A DNA stretch of 40,438 bases from Oscillospiraceae bacterium (lineage in GTDB: Bacteria > Bacillota > Clostridia > Oscillospirales > Ruminococcaceae). Positions within the stretch are counted from its first letter, which is position 1; each line of letters begins with the position of its first letter. The position numbers and the translations under genes were made by a program. This document shows, in pieces, positions 33,734-40,438 of this stretch. The notes beneath the pieces were generated by a model. It was not told where the DNA came from, did not search any database, and saw only the letters and a program-made list of their open reading frames with translations. The stretch covers positions 1 through 40,438 of the forward strand of contig JAJQHJ010000008.1 of NCBI GenBank assembly GCA_021199795.1, read 5' to 3'.

Positions 33734-33953
33734 CATAAAAATAGGAAAATGTAGAATTTGGAGAACAATGAAGCGATCACACCAACCCTAGAGTAAGTTC
33801 TACGTAGTTAGTCTTTGGAAAGTGGAACCATCATATATAAAACAATACATTATTATAAAGGCATTTTTGCTAACTTGACGTTGTGTGATTGAATTACATT
33901 GTTTTGCATGTTACATAAACAATAGGGACAAAATGGTATACTGAGGTGAAAAA

Positions 33954-34975
33954 ATGGGGCAAGCAATGAATGTACAACATAAATCACGATTGATTTGGCT
34001 CGATCTACTAAAAGGCTTTTGTATGATTCTAATAGTAATAAGTCATGTCTCTAATCGTGCAGATATTTATGGAAGGTTGTATACTCCTATCTTTTTAAGC
34101 GCGTTTTTCTTTGCATCAGGCTATACTTTTAAACCAAGGGGTAGTTTTACAGAGTTTTTAAAAAATAAGATCGTTTCATTAGGTATTCCATTTGTATGTC
34201 TAGGACTAATTAATGCTTGTTTGGCTGTTGTAATTGAGAGGGATTTAATCGTTGATCGCCTGAAATATTTGGCATCTTTCCGAGGCGTATGGGATGATTT
34301 GTGGTTTATAGCTTGCTTGTTTTCAATGCAGTTTATTTTATACGGCATTTATAAATTATCATTAGCTATAGTTGGAGCCCGACGAGATAATGGAATCTTT
34401 ATACTTATAACGTCGTTTATGTTATCTGTTATTTCCTACATGGTAGTTAAGACGACTGGAATCTCTTTGCCACTTCAATTTGAATCAGCTTGTGTGGGCA
34501 TCTTTTCCATGGCTCTTGGTTATTTCTATAAAGTCAATGAAAATAAGATTGATAATATCGTAATGCGAGTGAGGGGGGGTACTGGCTTGGTATAATATAT
34601 ATTCTTTTATGCTTATTTATTGACAATGCTGTCTCAATACACAATATCCAATATCAGTCGTTATTATTGTACCATTTTGAAAGTATAGTGGGTCTTTCGG
34701 CATTGGTTTCATTTTGCAAAAAATTAAGCCACTGTGTAAATACGAGAGTTCTTGCTCCTATTATTTTTATTGGACAGAATACACTTGTTTATTACGCATT
34801 TCAATCGAAAGGAATAAAGGTGTTTGAGTTGATTTTTGATAAAATCGGAATTACGTTAAATTCATATATATTACCCTTACTAATAGCATTACTGGTATGT
34901 CTTTGCCTTACTTTGCCTTCCTATATCATAAGCAGGTGGCTACCTTTCTTGCTGGGAAAGAGAAAATATAAATAA
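33954..34975 (+). CDS. Second acyltransferase-3 family protein, OFF by poly-G frameshift
   Basis: The first frame starts RLIWLDLLKGFCMILIVISH and has TPIFLSAFFFASGYTF, both acyltransferase-3 motifs, and LWFIACLFSMQF. It meets seven G at 34573-34579 and stops at 34593-34595. The second frame continues without a start as GYWLGIIYILLCLFID and then LAPIIFIGQNTLVYYAFQSK, the usual C-terminal block, to 34975. One added G gives a 340-aa complete protein. GAGGTG lies five bases before the ATG at 33954. The 220-base gap upstream may hold a promoter but no convincing pair was found. It probably decorates the polysaccharide. Confidence 0.84.
34573..34579 (+). repeat. Poly-G tract 3 (G7-TACT) in second acyltransferase gene
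   Basis: Seven G residues follow GCGAGTGA and precede TACTGGCTTGG. Eight (or five) G would join the two halves of the gene; seven gives a stop four codons later. Confidence 0.85.
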
Positions 34976-34994
34976 ATATGTAGGAGCAATCAAT

Positions 34995-36190
34995 ATGTCC
35001 AAACATCACCATCACATGAGAGCGTGGGGGGGGGTACTACTCGCTCCGCTCGTAGAAACAACATCATTCTGATAATCGCGTCCCTGATTCTGATAGTAAT
35101 ACTGGGAGCGATGTTTTATCAGTATAAAATTAACGAAAACGCTCAGTCCGCCTATTTGCAAGGTGTTCAAGAAGAACAAGAGGCAGAACGAATAGCCAAA
35201 CAGGAAGCCGAAGCAGCAGCGGAAGAGGCTGCCGAGCTTGCCTTGCAGGAAGATACGGAGAGTTCAAGCTTTTATCAAAAGCTTTCCAAAGGCTATGATG
35301 TCAACATTCTGATTGTCGGTGATTCCATTGGAGCGACTTCTGGAGCCAGCGCGACAGAGTACAGATGGACAACACTGCTTGATTCTTATCTGACCGAGCA
35401 ATATGGCAGTAATGTCACCATTACAAATGTCTCAATGGGTGGCAATGCCTCTTATGCCGGTTACAGCCGTGTGATGATGCTTGATGATGGCACTGATTAT
35501 GACCTGTCGATTATCTGCTATGGGCAGAACGACTCCACCACAGATTTTTCGTTATACTATGAGACTATAATCCGTGCCATAAGCAGTAAGTACGAAAAGT
35601 GTTCGATAATCTCGATTCTTGAATCTTCGCAAAAGACTTATACCGAAAAGATGGTGACAATACAAGAAATCTGCGATTACTATGGTATACCAATCGCAGA
35701 TACGATTGCGCCTTTCTCGGAAAATTATGATTCTTACACCGATGACAGTGTTCATCCTAATGATGCAGGACAGGCTATTTATGCTGAGACAGTCGAATCT
35801 GTCATAGACAACATGGTAGAAGCAGACACTGGCTTTAATGACTACAATCTTACTCCAATCAACGTCGGTGCCACTGCCTTTGATAACTTCCGTTATATCT
35901 CCGCCGATGAATTTGAACGCACAGACGAAGTAACCTACACGATTACAGGACTATCAATTTCGGGCATTCTAGGAATAGATTACAGCTATCAGAGTGGTGA
36001 TAATCTGACTGAAATTTATGTTGATGGCGAACTTTTTGTTGCCCCGACAGTCACGTTCAATTATGATTTCTCGCAGAGGCATATACTGATTGTCAGCAAT
36101 GATTTCACTGTTGAAAACGAGATCAAAATTGTATTTTCAAGCTCAGAGCTTGCTGATGAATTTAATGGCATAATTTTCAGTTGGGAATAG
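34995..36190 (+). CDS. Membrane-anchored SGNH/GDSL hydrolase, OFF by poly-G frameshift at its start
   Basis: ATG 34995 has AGGAG at 34982-34986 and encodes MSKHHHHMRAW, then nine G (35026-35034) throw the frame off and it stops at 35070. The long frame starts beyond the tract: a membrane anchor (IILIIASLILIVILGAMFYQ), a short coiled Ala/Glu stretch, then a SGNH domain with ILIVGDSIGATSG (Ser), MGGNASY (Asn context), ICYGQNDS and DDSVHPN (Asp-His). Ten (or seven) G would give a 398-aa protein from ATG 34995. SGNH enzymes in such loci deacetylate or transfer acetyl groups on polysaccharide. A GTG inside the tract (35024) might allow weak expression. Confidence 0.85.
35026..35034 (+). repeat. 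Poly-G tract 4 (G9-TACT) in SGNH hydrolase gene
   Basis: Nine G residues follow AGAGCGT and precede TACTACTCG, only 31 bases after the ribosome-site-supported ATG. Ten or seven G puts that ATG in frame with the hydrolase; nine does not. Confidence 0.85.
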
Positions 36191-36315
36191 AGGGCTGGAT
36201 ATTCCAGTATCTTCTGTATTGAAGCTTTAACTTTTGAGAAACTATATTTGATGTCACTAATACCTCTTTAACTGTGAATTTTCATGAGAATAAAGGCAAG
36301 ATAGGAGACAGTCAC

Positions 36316-37515
36316 ATGCCCACCCCAGAATACCTCACGACCGCATACAGCCTTCTCTACCTCCTCTCCTGCGCCGTCAACTGCACCGTCCCCGACACGT
36401 GGAGAGTGAAGGGCATGGACTTAGCCTCCATCCACAACCTAAGCCGTTTCCACAACCTTTCATCCGCTGTTTACACTGCAGTGGAAGCAGCTGAACTTGG
36501 AGAAGATTATAAAAGCATTCTCTCTTCATGGGAACAGGAGCAGTTATATTCAATTTTCCGTGAAGAAGAGTTCAACACCGAGCGGGACAGGCTTCTTAAG
36601 TTCTGTGAAGAGAACAAAATCTGGTATATGCCCCTCAAGGGCACGATTCTGAAGGACTACTACCCCTATCCTGGAATGCGCCAGATGGGCGATAATGACA
36701 TCCTGTTTGATGAAAATTATCGTGAACAGATCCGCCAGTGGTTCACTGACAACGGTTATGAAGTCGAGAACTACAAGAGAGGCAACCACGACGTCTACAG
36801 GAAAGACAGCATCATGTTCGAAATGCACACGGAGCTTTTCAGTGCACAGCATGATCAGGTTTGGAGAAGTTACTATTCCAATGTGAAAGCAAGACTGCTC
36901 CCTGATGAGGGAGGTTCATATGGCTATCATTTCACAGACGAGGACTTCTACATTTACATGACCGTCCACGAATACAAGCACTATTGCGAAGGCGGTTCCG
37001 GTCTGCGCTTCCTGTTGGATGACTATGTCTTCCTGAAAGCAAAAGAGAGTAGCCTCGATTGGGAATATGTAGCCGACAAATTGAAGAAGCTGGGTGCTTA
37101 CGATTTCGGAAAGAAAACCCAAATTCTCAGCCGAAAGCTATTCAATGGCAATTTTGAACCTGAAATATTGACTGATGAAGAAAAAGAGCTTCTCAACGAA
37201 ATCGTTCAGTCGGGAACCTTTGGAACTGTGGAAGGTCATATCAGGAAAAGAATCGAGAGTGAAGGCGATTCAAGCAAGGCAAAATATGTCTGGAAACGAC
37301 TCTTCCCAGATCTCAAGTATATGAAAGAGTACTACCCGCTGTGCCAGTGCCCTGTATTCATACCATTCGTTTACCTGTATAGAATAGTGTTTAAACTTGT
37401 AACGAAGAAGGACAAGCTGAAGAATGAAGTAGAAACATTAAATAAAATGTTAGTGAACAGCTTAACTCAAAAAATTAAAGGAGAAACAATAAATGGCGGG
37501 AGTAAACAATATTGA
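36316..37515 (+). CDS. Nucleotidyltransferase-fold protein (NTP_transf_5-like)
   Basis: The 399-aa soluble protein contains WYMPLKGTILKDYYPYPGMR, then QMGDNDILFDENYREQIR, the G-x-D-x-D-type metal site of the 'uncharacterised nucleotidyltransferase' family. YMTVHEYKHYCEGGSGLRFLLD follows, with the typical late His. Such proteins occur in capsule loci and beside lasso-peptide genes; the reaction is unknown. ATG 36316 follows GGAGAC. It overlaps the next gene by 23 bases. The first about 50 codons are C-rich and quite unlike the AT-rich genes around 33-34 kb. Confidence 0.75.
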   Translation: MPTPEYLTTAYSLLYLLSCAVNCTVPDTWRVKGMDLASIHNLSRFHNLSSAVYTAVEAAELGEDYKSILSSWEQEQLYSIFREEEFNTERDRLLKFCEENKIWYMPLKGTILKDYYPYPGMRQMGDNDILFDENYREQIRQWFTDNGYEVENYKRGNHDVYRKDSIMFEMHTELFSAQHDQVWRSYYSNVKARLLPDEGGSYGYHFTDEDFYIYMTVHEYKHYCEGGSGLRFLLDDYVFLKAKESSLDWEYVADKLKKLGAYDFGKKTQILSRKLFNGNFEPEILTDEEKELLNEIVQSGTFGTVEGHIRKRIESEGDSSKAKYVWKRLFPDLKYMKEYYPLCQCPVFIPFVYLYRIVFKLVTKKDKLKNEVETLNKMLVNSLTQKIKGETINGGSKQY

Positions 37516-37960
37516 AGATATGGAGCTTACAGGCACATTGACCAAGCGTTCTGGAGGAAAGGCTATTGGGGTTGAAATGACACTTGATGTTGCTTCAGTA
37601 AAGAAATTGTTGGCAGTTGTCAATACAGGGGATATAGTTAAAAGCAATCAAGATTTATTTATAATAGAACTACGTATAGGTACTGAGAGTGTAGATGAAT
37701 TCCAGCATAATGAAGCGACATCTGATGAAGACGGTAAGGCTATGCTTATATCAGACCGTGTAAAAACAGCCAAGTTTGAAGGAAGCTTGCACGGACTTAC
37801 AAACGTTGATGGCGAAAGTCGGAAGTTTAATATGAACATTGGAACTATTGAATTTACTATATCAAAGCGTCTTGTAGATGGAGATGAGGATTCCATAGCT
37901 TTTAAAAATGCGTCGGCAATCATGTATCCATCGGAGCGATATAGCATAGAAGTTATATAA
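37493..37960 (+). CDS. Hypothetical protein, 155 aa
   Basis: The start ATG at 37493 has GGAGAAACAAT before it and lies within the end of the preceding gene, a sign of translational coupling. The protein begins AGVNNIEDMELTGTLTKRSG and looks like an all-beta soluble domain (alternating strands such as FIIELRIGTESV and FTISKRLVDGDED). It has no signal peptide, membrane segment or cysteines. I do not recognise a family. The tight pairing with the nucleotidyltransferase-fold gene suggests a joint role. Confidence 0.7.
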   Translation: MAGVNNIEDMELTGTLTKRSGGKAIGVEMTLDVASVKKLLAVVNTGDIVKSNQDLFIIELRIGTESVDEFQHNEATSDEDGKAMLISDRVKTAKFEGSLHGLTNVDGESRKFNMNIGTIEFTISKRLVDGDEDSIAFKNASAIMYPSERYSIEVI

Positions 37961-37986
37961 AATTTAAGAACAAAAGAGGAAATTGC

Positions 37987-38568
37987 ATGTCCAGCAACTA
38001 CTACAAACTAATCCTGAAACTCCTACATATTAAATACGGTAAAAACCTCCTCCTGAAAGGCTGCCCTGTAATCTTCAACAAATCTGGCGCAACATTCACG
38101 ATAGGAGACAATGTTACGATTAAATCGTCATTCCTGTCTAATCTTGTCGGTCTCTACAGTCGCACCATCATTGTAACCCGCCACCCGGAAGCTTACATCC
38201 ACATCGGCGACAATGTGGGCATTTCCGGCGCAACCATCTACGCCCACAAGGGCATCACAATTGGCGACAACACCGCCATCGGTGGCAATTGCAAGATTCT
38301 CGATAACGACTTCCACCCGATTGAGGCGGAGGAGCGAGTTAAGCTTCTCAACGACCCAAACGGTGGCAACAGTGACCTGATTCCCGCAAAAGAGATCACC
38401 ATCGGCAACAATTGCTTCATCGGTTGCAACAGTATAATTCTGAAAGGCACCGTTCTTGGAGATAATTGCGTTGTCGGAGCCGGAGCAGTTGTGAGTGGAA
38501 AGTTTTCCGCAAACAGCGTGATTGTCGGCAATCCGGCGAGGGTGATAAGGACATTAGAAGAAAAGTAA
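37987..38568 (+). CDS. Hexapeptide-repeat O-acetyltransferase
   Basis: The 193-aa left-handed beta-helix protein contains repeats FTIGDNVTIKSS, IHIGDNVGISGATIYAHKG, ITIGDNTAIGGNCKILDND followed by FHP (catalytic-type His), and ITIGNNCFIGCNSIILKG. It ends with the common SVIVGNPARVIRTLE motif. It resembles WcaF/maltose-type acetyltransferases of polysaccharide loci, acting in the cytosol on sugar precursors. The ATG at 37987 follows AGAGGA. It is the last recognisable polysaccharide gene and is GC-richer than the central block. Confidence 0.86.
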   Translation: MSSNYYKLILKLLHIKYGKNLLLKGCPVIFNKSGATFTIGDNVTIKSSFLSNLVGLYSRTIIVTRHPEAYIHIGDNVGISGATIYAHKGITIGDNTAIGGNCKILDNDFHPIEAEERVKLLNDPNGGNSDLIPAKEITIGNNCFIGCNSIILKGTVLGDNCVVGAGAVVSGKFSANSVIVGNPARVIRTLEEK

Positions 38569-38658
38569 TGGGATATTAGTTAATACTATATTGTCGGCAA
38601 ATTCTCATGCCACAGTATATGTTATATATACATAAATATGAAAAAGCGAGGTCTTAAA

Positions 38659-39849
38659 ATGAGTAATGTCAAAAGTGTTTTCAAGTACATACTTGGTGCG
38701 GTAGTTTCGAGTCTGATAGGATTTGCGGTCGGCAAGGTGCTTGAATTTGAGTCAGTACTTGATATGGTTTTAGTAGTGGTATCTTTCTGCTTGCTGTGTT
38801 TGCTCATCATATGCATAAGTGACATGGTGATGAGGCAGAAGAAGCACGATGAAGAGAAAGTAAAGCTTGATGAGCAAATAAGTGAATGCAATAAGAAGAT
38901 TGCGGGCAGCGATGGAAGCGACAGTGAAAATTACTATCTGTTGTCGTTGACACAGGTTTGGTCTTTGAAGATTAAATATCTTGAGAAATCGGCAGAATTA
39001 GGGAATCTTATGGCTGCATTAACCCTGGCGAGTTGCTATGACTGTGGCGTTGTAGATGAAGGGACAGTTGTTCTTGAAAAAGATTACGACAAAGCAGCAT
39101 ACTGGTATAACAAGTTTATTACGGTGGATTACACTGGAATTTGCGCCTGGATGCTAGGATGGTATTACGAAAAACAGAAAATAACTGCCACAAAAAGCAT
39201 GTCAGAAGCAGACTGCCTTAAGGAAGCAAGAAAGTATTACGAAATGTCCTGTGAAAAGGGATTCAGCAAAGCTTTCAACAGCATGGGCAAGTTCACTTAC
39301 TATGGATGGGCAAGACTTGAAAAAAGTCATGATGTTGCTCGTGATTACTACAGAAAGGCAAGTGAAAAGGGCGATTTTTATGCAAGTAATAATCGCGGAC
39401 TTGCTTCGATGAAGGCATACTTGAAAAGCAAAGATGAAGTCGATCTTAATGATGCTGAAAAATCATTTAGGATGGCAGCCGAATTTGATAGTGAGGAGGC
39501 TTATTTCCAGCTTGGACAGATTTGTGAGATAAAGGCAGACAATAATCCGAACAGCCCTTATATTGATGAAGCCAAAAACTATTACATAAAAGCTTTTTCC
39601 AAAGCGAATAACAAGTACAGTGCATCTGCTCTTTATATGCTAGGAAAACTCATAAAAGCCAATCCATGTCTTGCTACAGATTCAGCAGTGAAAGCTGCCA
39701 TAGTGAACCCGAGATTAGATGACCTATCTTTCGAATGCATGATGAGGGCTTACGAGACATTTGAAGCTGTCGGTTCTAACAAGATTTTCGGAGTTTATGC
39801 AGGCTACTATCAAGAGCTGAAGTCAAAGCTTGAGATGTGTTTGAAATAA
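38659..39849 (+). CDS. Sel1/TPR-like repeat membrane protein
   Basis: The 396-aa protein has two N-terminal membrane segments (IGFAVGKVL region and VVSFCLLCLLIICISDMV), then a charged helix and Sel1-like repeats. Examples are YLEKSAELGNLMAALTLASC, ARKYYEMSCEKGFSKAFNSM, and ARDYYRKASEKGDFYASNN. Sel1 repeats bind proteins, so this is probably a membrane-tethered scaffold facing the cytosol; no catalytic motif is seen. GCGAGG lies before ATG 38659, which is preferred over ATG 38638. It is separated from the capsule genes by about 90 bases and may not belong to them. Confidence 0.75.
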   Translation: MSNVKSVFKYILGAVVSSLIGFAVGKVLEFESVLDMVLVVVSFCLLCLLIICISDMVMRQKKHDEEKVKLDEQISECNKKIAGSDGSDSENYYLLSLTQVWSLKIKYLEKSAELGNLMAALTLASCYDCGVVDEGTVVLEKDYDKAAYWYNKFITVDYTGICAWMLGWYYEKQKITATKSMSEADCLKEARKYYEMSCEKGFSKAFNSMGKFTYYGWARLEKSHDVARDYYRKASEKGDFYASNNRGLASMKAYLKSKDEVDLNDAEKSFRMAAEFDSEEAYFQLGQICEIKADNNPNSPYIDEAKNYYIKAFSKANNKYSASALYMLGKLIKANPCLATDSAVKAAIVNPRLDDLSFECMMRAYETFEAVGSNKIFGVYAGYYQELKSKLEMCLK

Positions 39850-40028
39850 TTGTCAAATATCGCTGTTAGGGTGCCAGCATTCTGTGCAGATAATATCGAA
39901 GAAGTATGAAATGAACTTGAAATACACAGCAGTAAGTTACAGAAAAGAGGAATGTACTGCTATTGTTCGATTTTTGCAGGATTAAATTCAAATATAGCGA
40001 CTCTATTGACAAATTATGCAATAACTAC

Positions 40029-40058
40029 CTGAAAGAGAATAATCGCTCTTTCAGGATT
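40029..40058 (+). terminator. Terminator-like hairpin after Sel1 gene
   Basis: CTGAAAGAG (40029-40037) pairs perfectly with CTCTTTCAG (40046-40054) across an 8-base loop, followed by ATTTATT. It lies in the 410-base gap between the Sel1 gene and the AraC gene. No real gene is seen in that gap. Confidence 0.65.
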
Positions 40059-40130
40059 TATTGTATCTCGAAATTTACTCTTTGCTTGTTATTGGGTGTA
40101 ACGGAAACAATGAAATACGTTAATTTTATA

Positions 40131-40159
40131 TTGCAAATAGTGTTAACGTGTGATATAAT
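40131..40159 (+). promoter_or_regulatory. Promoter of AraC-type regulator gene
   Basis: TTGCAA at 40131-40136 and TATAAT at 40154-40159 are spaced by 17 bases, with TGA before the -10. The leader of about 95 bases ends in a strong ribosome site (TAAGGAGGA). Confidence 0.8.
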
Positions 40160-40259
40160 GTTTACGAATTTATCGTGCTATCTACTGAAAATAGTCAACT
40201 TCGATAGCATTAGCAAAATGCGAGAAAATAGCATTCGCAGGTAAGGAGGAAAATGATCA

Positions 40260-40438
40260 ATGAATAACCCAACCACCCTCTTCACCAACTCCTACGTCTC
40301 CTCTTCCCGCATCATCTACACTCCAAGTTCATTTGCCCGCACTTCTCTCCTATACCTCCAAGAAACAGGCACGCTCCAAGCCATCCGCCCGCACGTCTCA
40401 TCACGCCAGAATCTTCAATCCTATCTATTACTCGTAGT
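40260..40438 (+). CDS. AraC-type regulator, N-terminal part (runs off window)
   Basis: ATG 40260 follows AAGGAGG at 40243-40249. The 59 visible codons begin MNNPTTLFTNSYVSSSRII and continue FARTSLLYLQETGTLQAIRP. This resembles the start of AraC-family regulators with an N-terminal cupin ligand-binding domain in Ruminococcaceae; the DNA-binding part lies outside the window. Codon use is strikingly C-rich compared with the AT-rich gap before it. The assignment rests on the N-terminus only. Confidence 0.5.
   Translation, partial: MNNPTTLFTNSYVSSSRIIYTPSSFARTSLLYLQETGTLQAIRPHVSSRQNLQSYLLLV

Noticed and set aside
33937-33942. TATACT upstream of the second acyltransferase as a promoter -10
   Set aside because: It would start transcription almost at the start codon and overlaps the ribosome site region; no -35 at the right distance.
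39963-40244. A 93-codon reading frame in the gap after the Sel1 gene
   Set aside because: It has no ribosome site and spans a perfect hairpin and a good promoter, so it is non-coding sequence that happens to be open.
1-40438. CRISPR array, prophage structural genes, rRNA operon, diversity-generating retroelement, invertible promoter
   Set aside because: I saw no regularly spaced repeats, reverse transcriptase or site-specific invertase with inverted repeats; the G-tracts are not flanked by inverted repeats, so inversion does not explain the switching.

Overview
The window looks like chromosome from a low-to-mid GC Firmicute, most likely a gut Clostridia member near Ruminococcaceae/Oscillospirales. 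This is inferred from strong AGGAGG-type ribosome binding sites, TTGACA/TATAAT promoters with extended -10 elements, a lipobox solute-binding protein, HxlR/flavodoxin and Phd/RelE pairs, and the style of the proteins. No 16S rRNA or other species-level marker is present, so the taxonomy is a guess.

Layout. (1) 1-4.1 kb: a tightly packed operon of an esterase-like alpha/beta hydrolase, an ATP-grasp ligase, a GshA-type glutamate-cysteine ligase and an EgtC/YafJ-like class II amidotransferase (frameshifted here). This resembles a pathway for a gamma-glutamyl or thiol-containing small molecule. (2) 4.3-5.3 kb: remnant of a large serine recombinase. (3) 5.3-9.8 kb: an HD-domain protein and a complete three-gene ABC importer of the ferric-iron/phosphonate type. 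(4) 9.8-15.2 kb: tRNA-His, an ECF-like sigma factor fused to a large unknown domain, a RelE/Phd toxin-antitoxin pair, an FNT-family channel, an HxlR regulator divergent from a flavodoxin-radical SAM operon, and a 36-aa membrane peptide. (5) 15.2-38.6 kb: a capsule/exopolysaccharide locus behind a near-consensus promoter. It holds a priming sugar transferase, several GT2 and GT4 glycosyltransferases, an FrhB-like protein with a polysaccharide pyruvyl transferase, hexapeptide acetyltransferases, a DUF115/MptE-like protein, Wzy, Wzx, a nonulosonic-acid synthase, a CMP-nonulosonate synthetase fused to a HAD phosphatase, two membrane acyltransferases and an SGNH hydrolase. A frameshifted AbiH-like gene and several gene fragments lie inside it. 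(6) 38.6 kb to the end: a Sel1-repeat membrane protein and the start of an AraC-type regulator.

Main discovery. The capsule locus contains four poly-G tracts of 7-9 G, the only G-runs of that length I found in the window, and each is followed at once by TACT. In three genes (acyltransferase at 30162-31206, acyltransferase at 33954-34975, SGNH hydrolase at 34995-36190) the tract sits exactly where the reading frame breaks. Adding or removing one G restores a full-length protein in each. The fourth tract lies in the intact FrhB-like gene. In the restored frames TACT is read in three different phases, so its conservation cannot come from protein sequence. Tracts 2-4 also share an upstream AGYGW. 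I read this as a coordinated slipped-strand phase-variation system acting mainly on acyl/acetyl decoration of the surface polysaccharide, with three of four genes OFF in this assembly. Homopolymer assembly error is the main alternative and can be tested from reads.

How the genes fit together: the priming transferase loads undecaprenyl phosphate, glycosyltransferases build a repeat unit, and the NeuB-like and NeuA-HAD proteins supply a CMP-activated nonulosonic acid (possibly KDN, because no NeuC-type epimerase is visible and a phosphatase is fused in). Wzx flips and Wzy polymerises. The switchable acyltransferases and esterase would then alter the exposed polymer.
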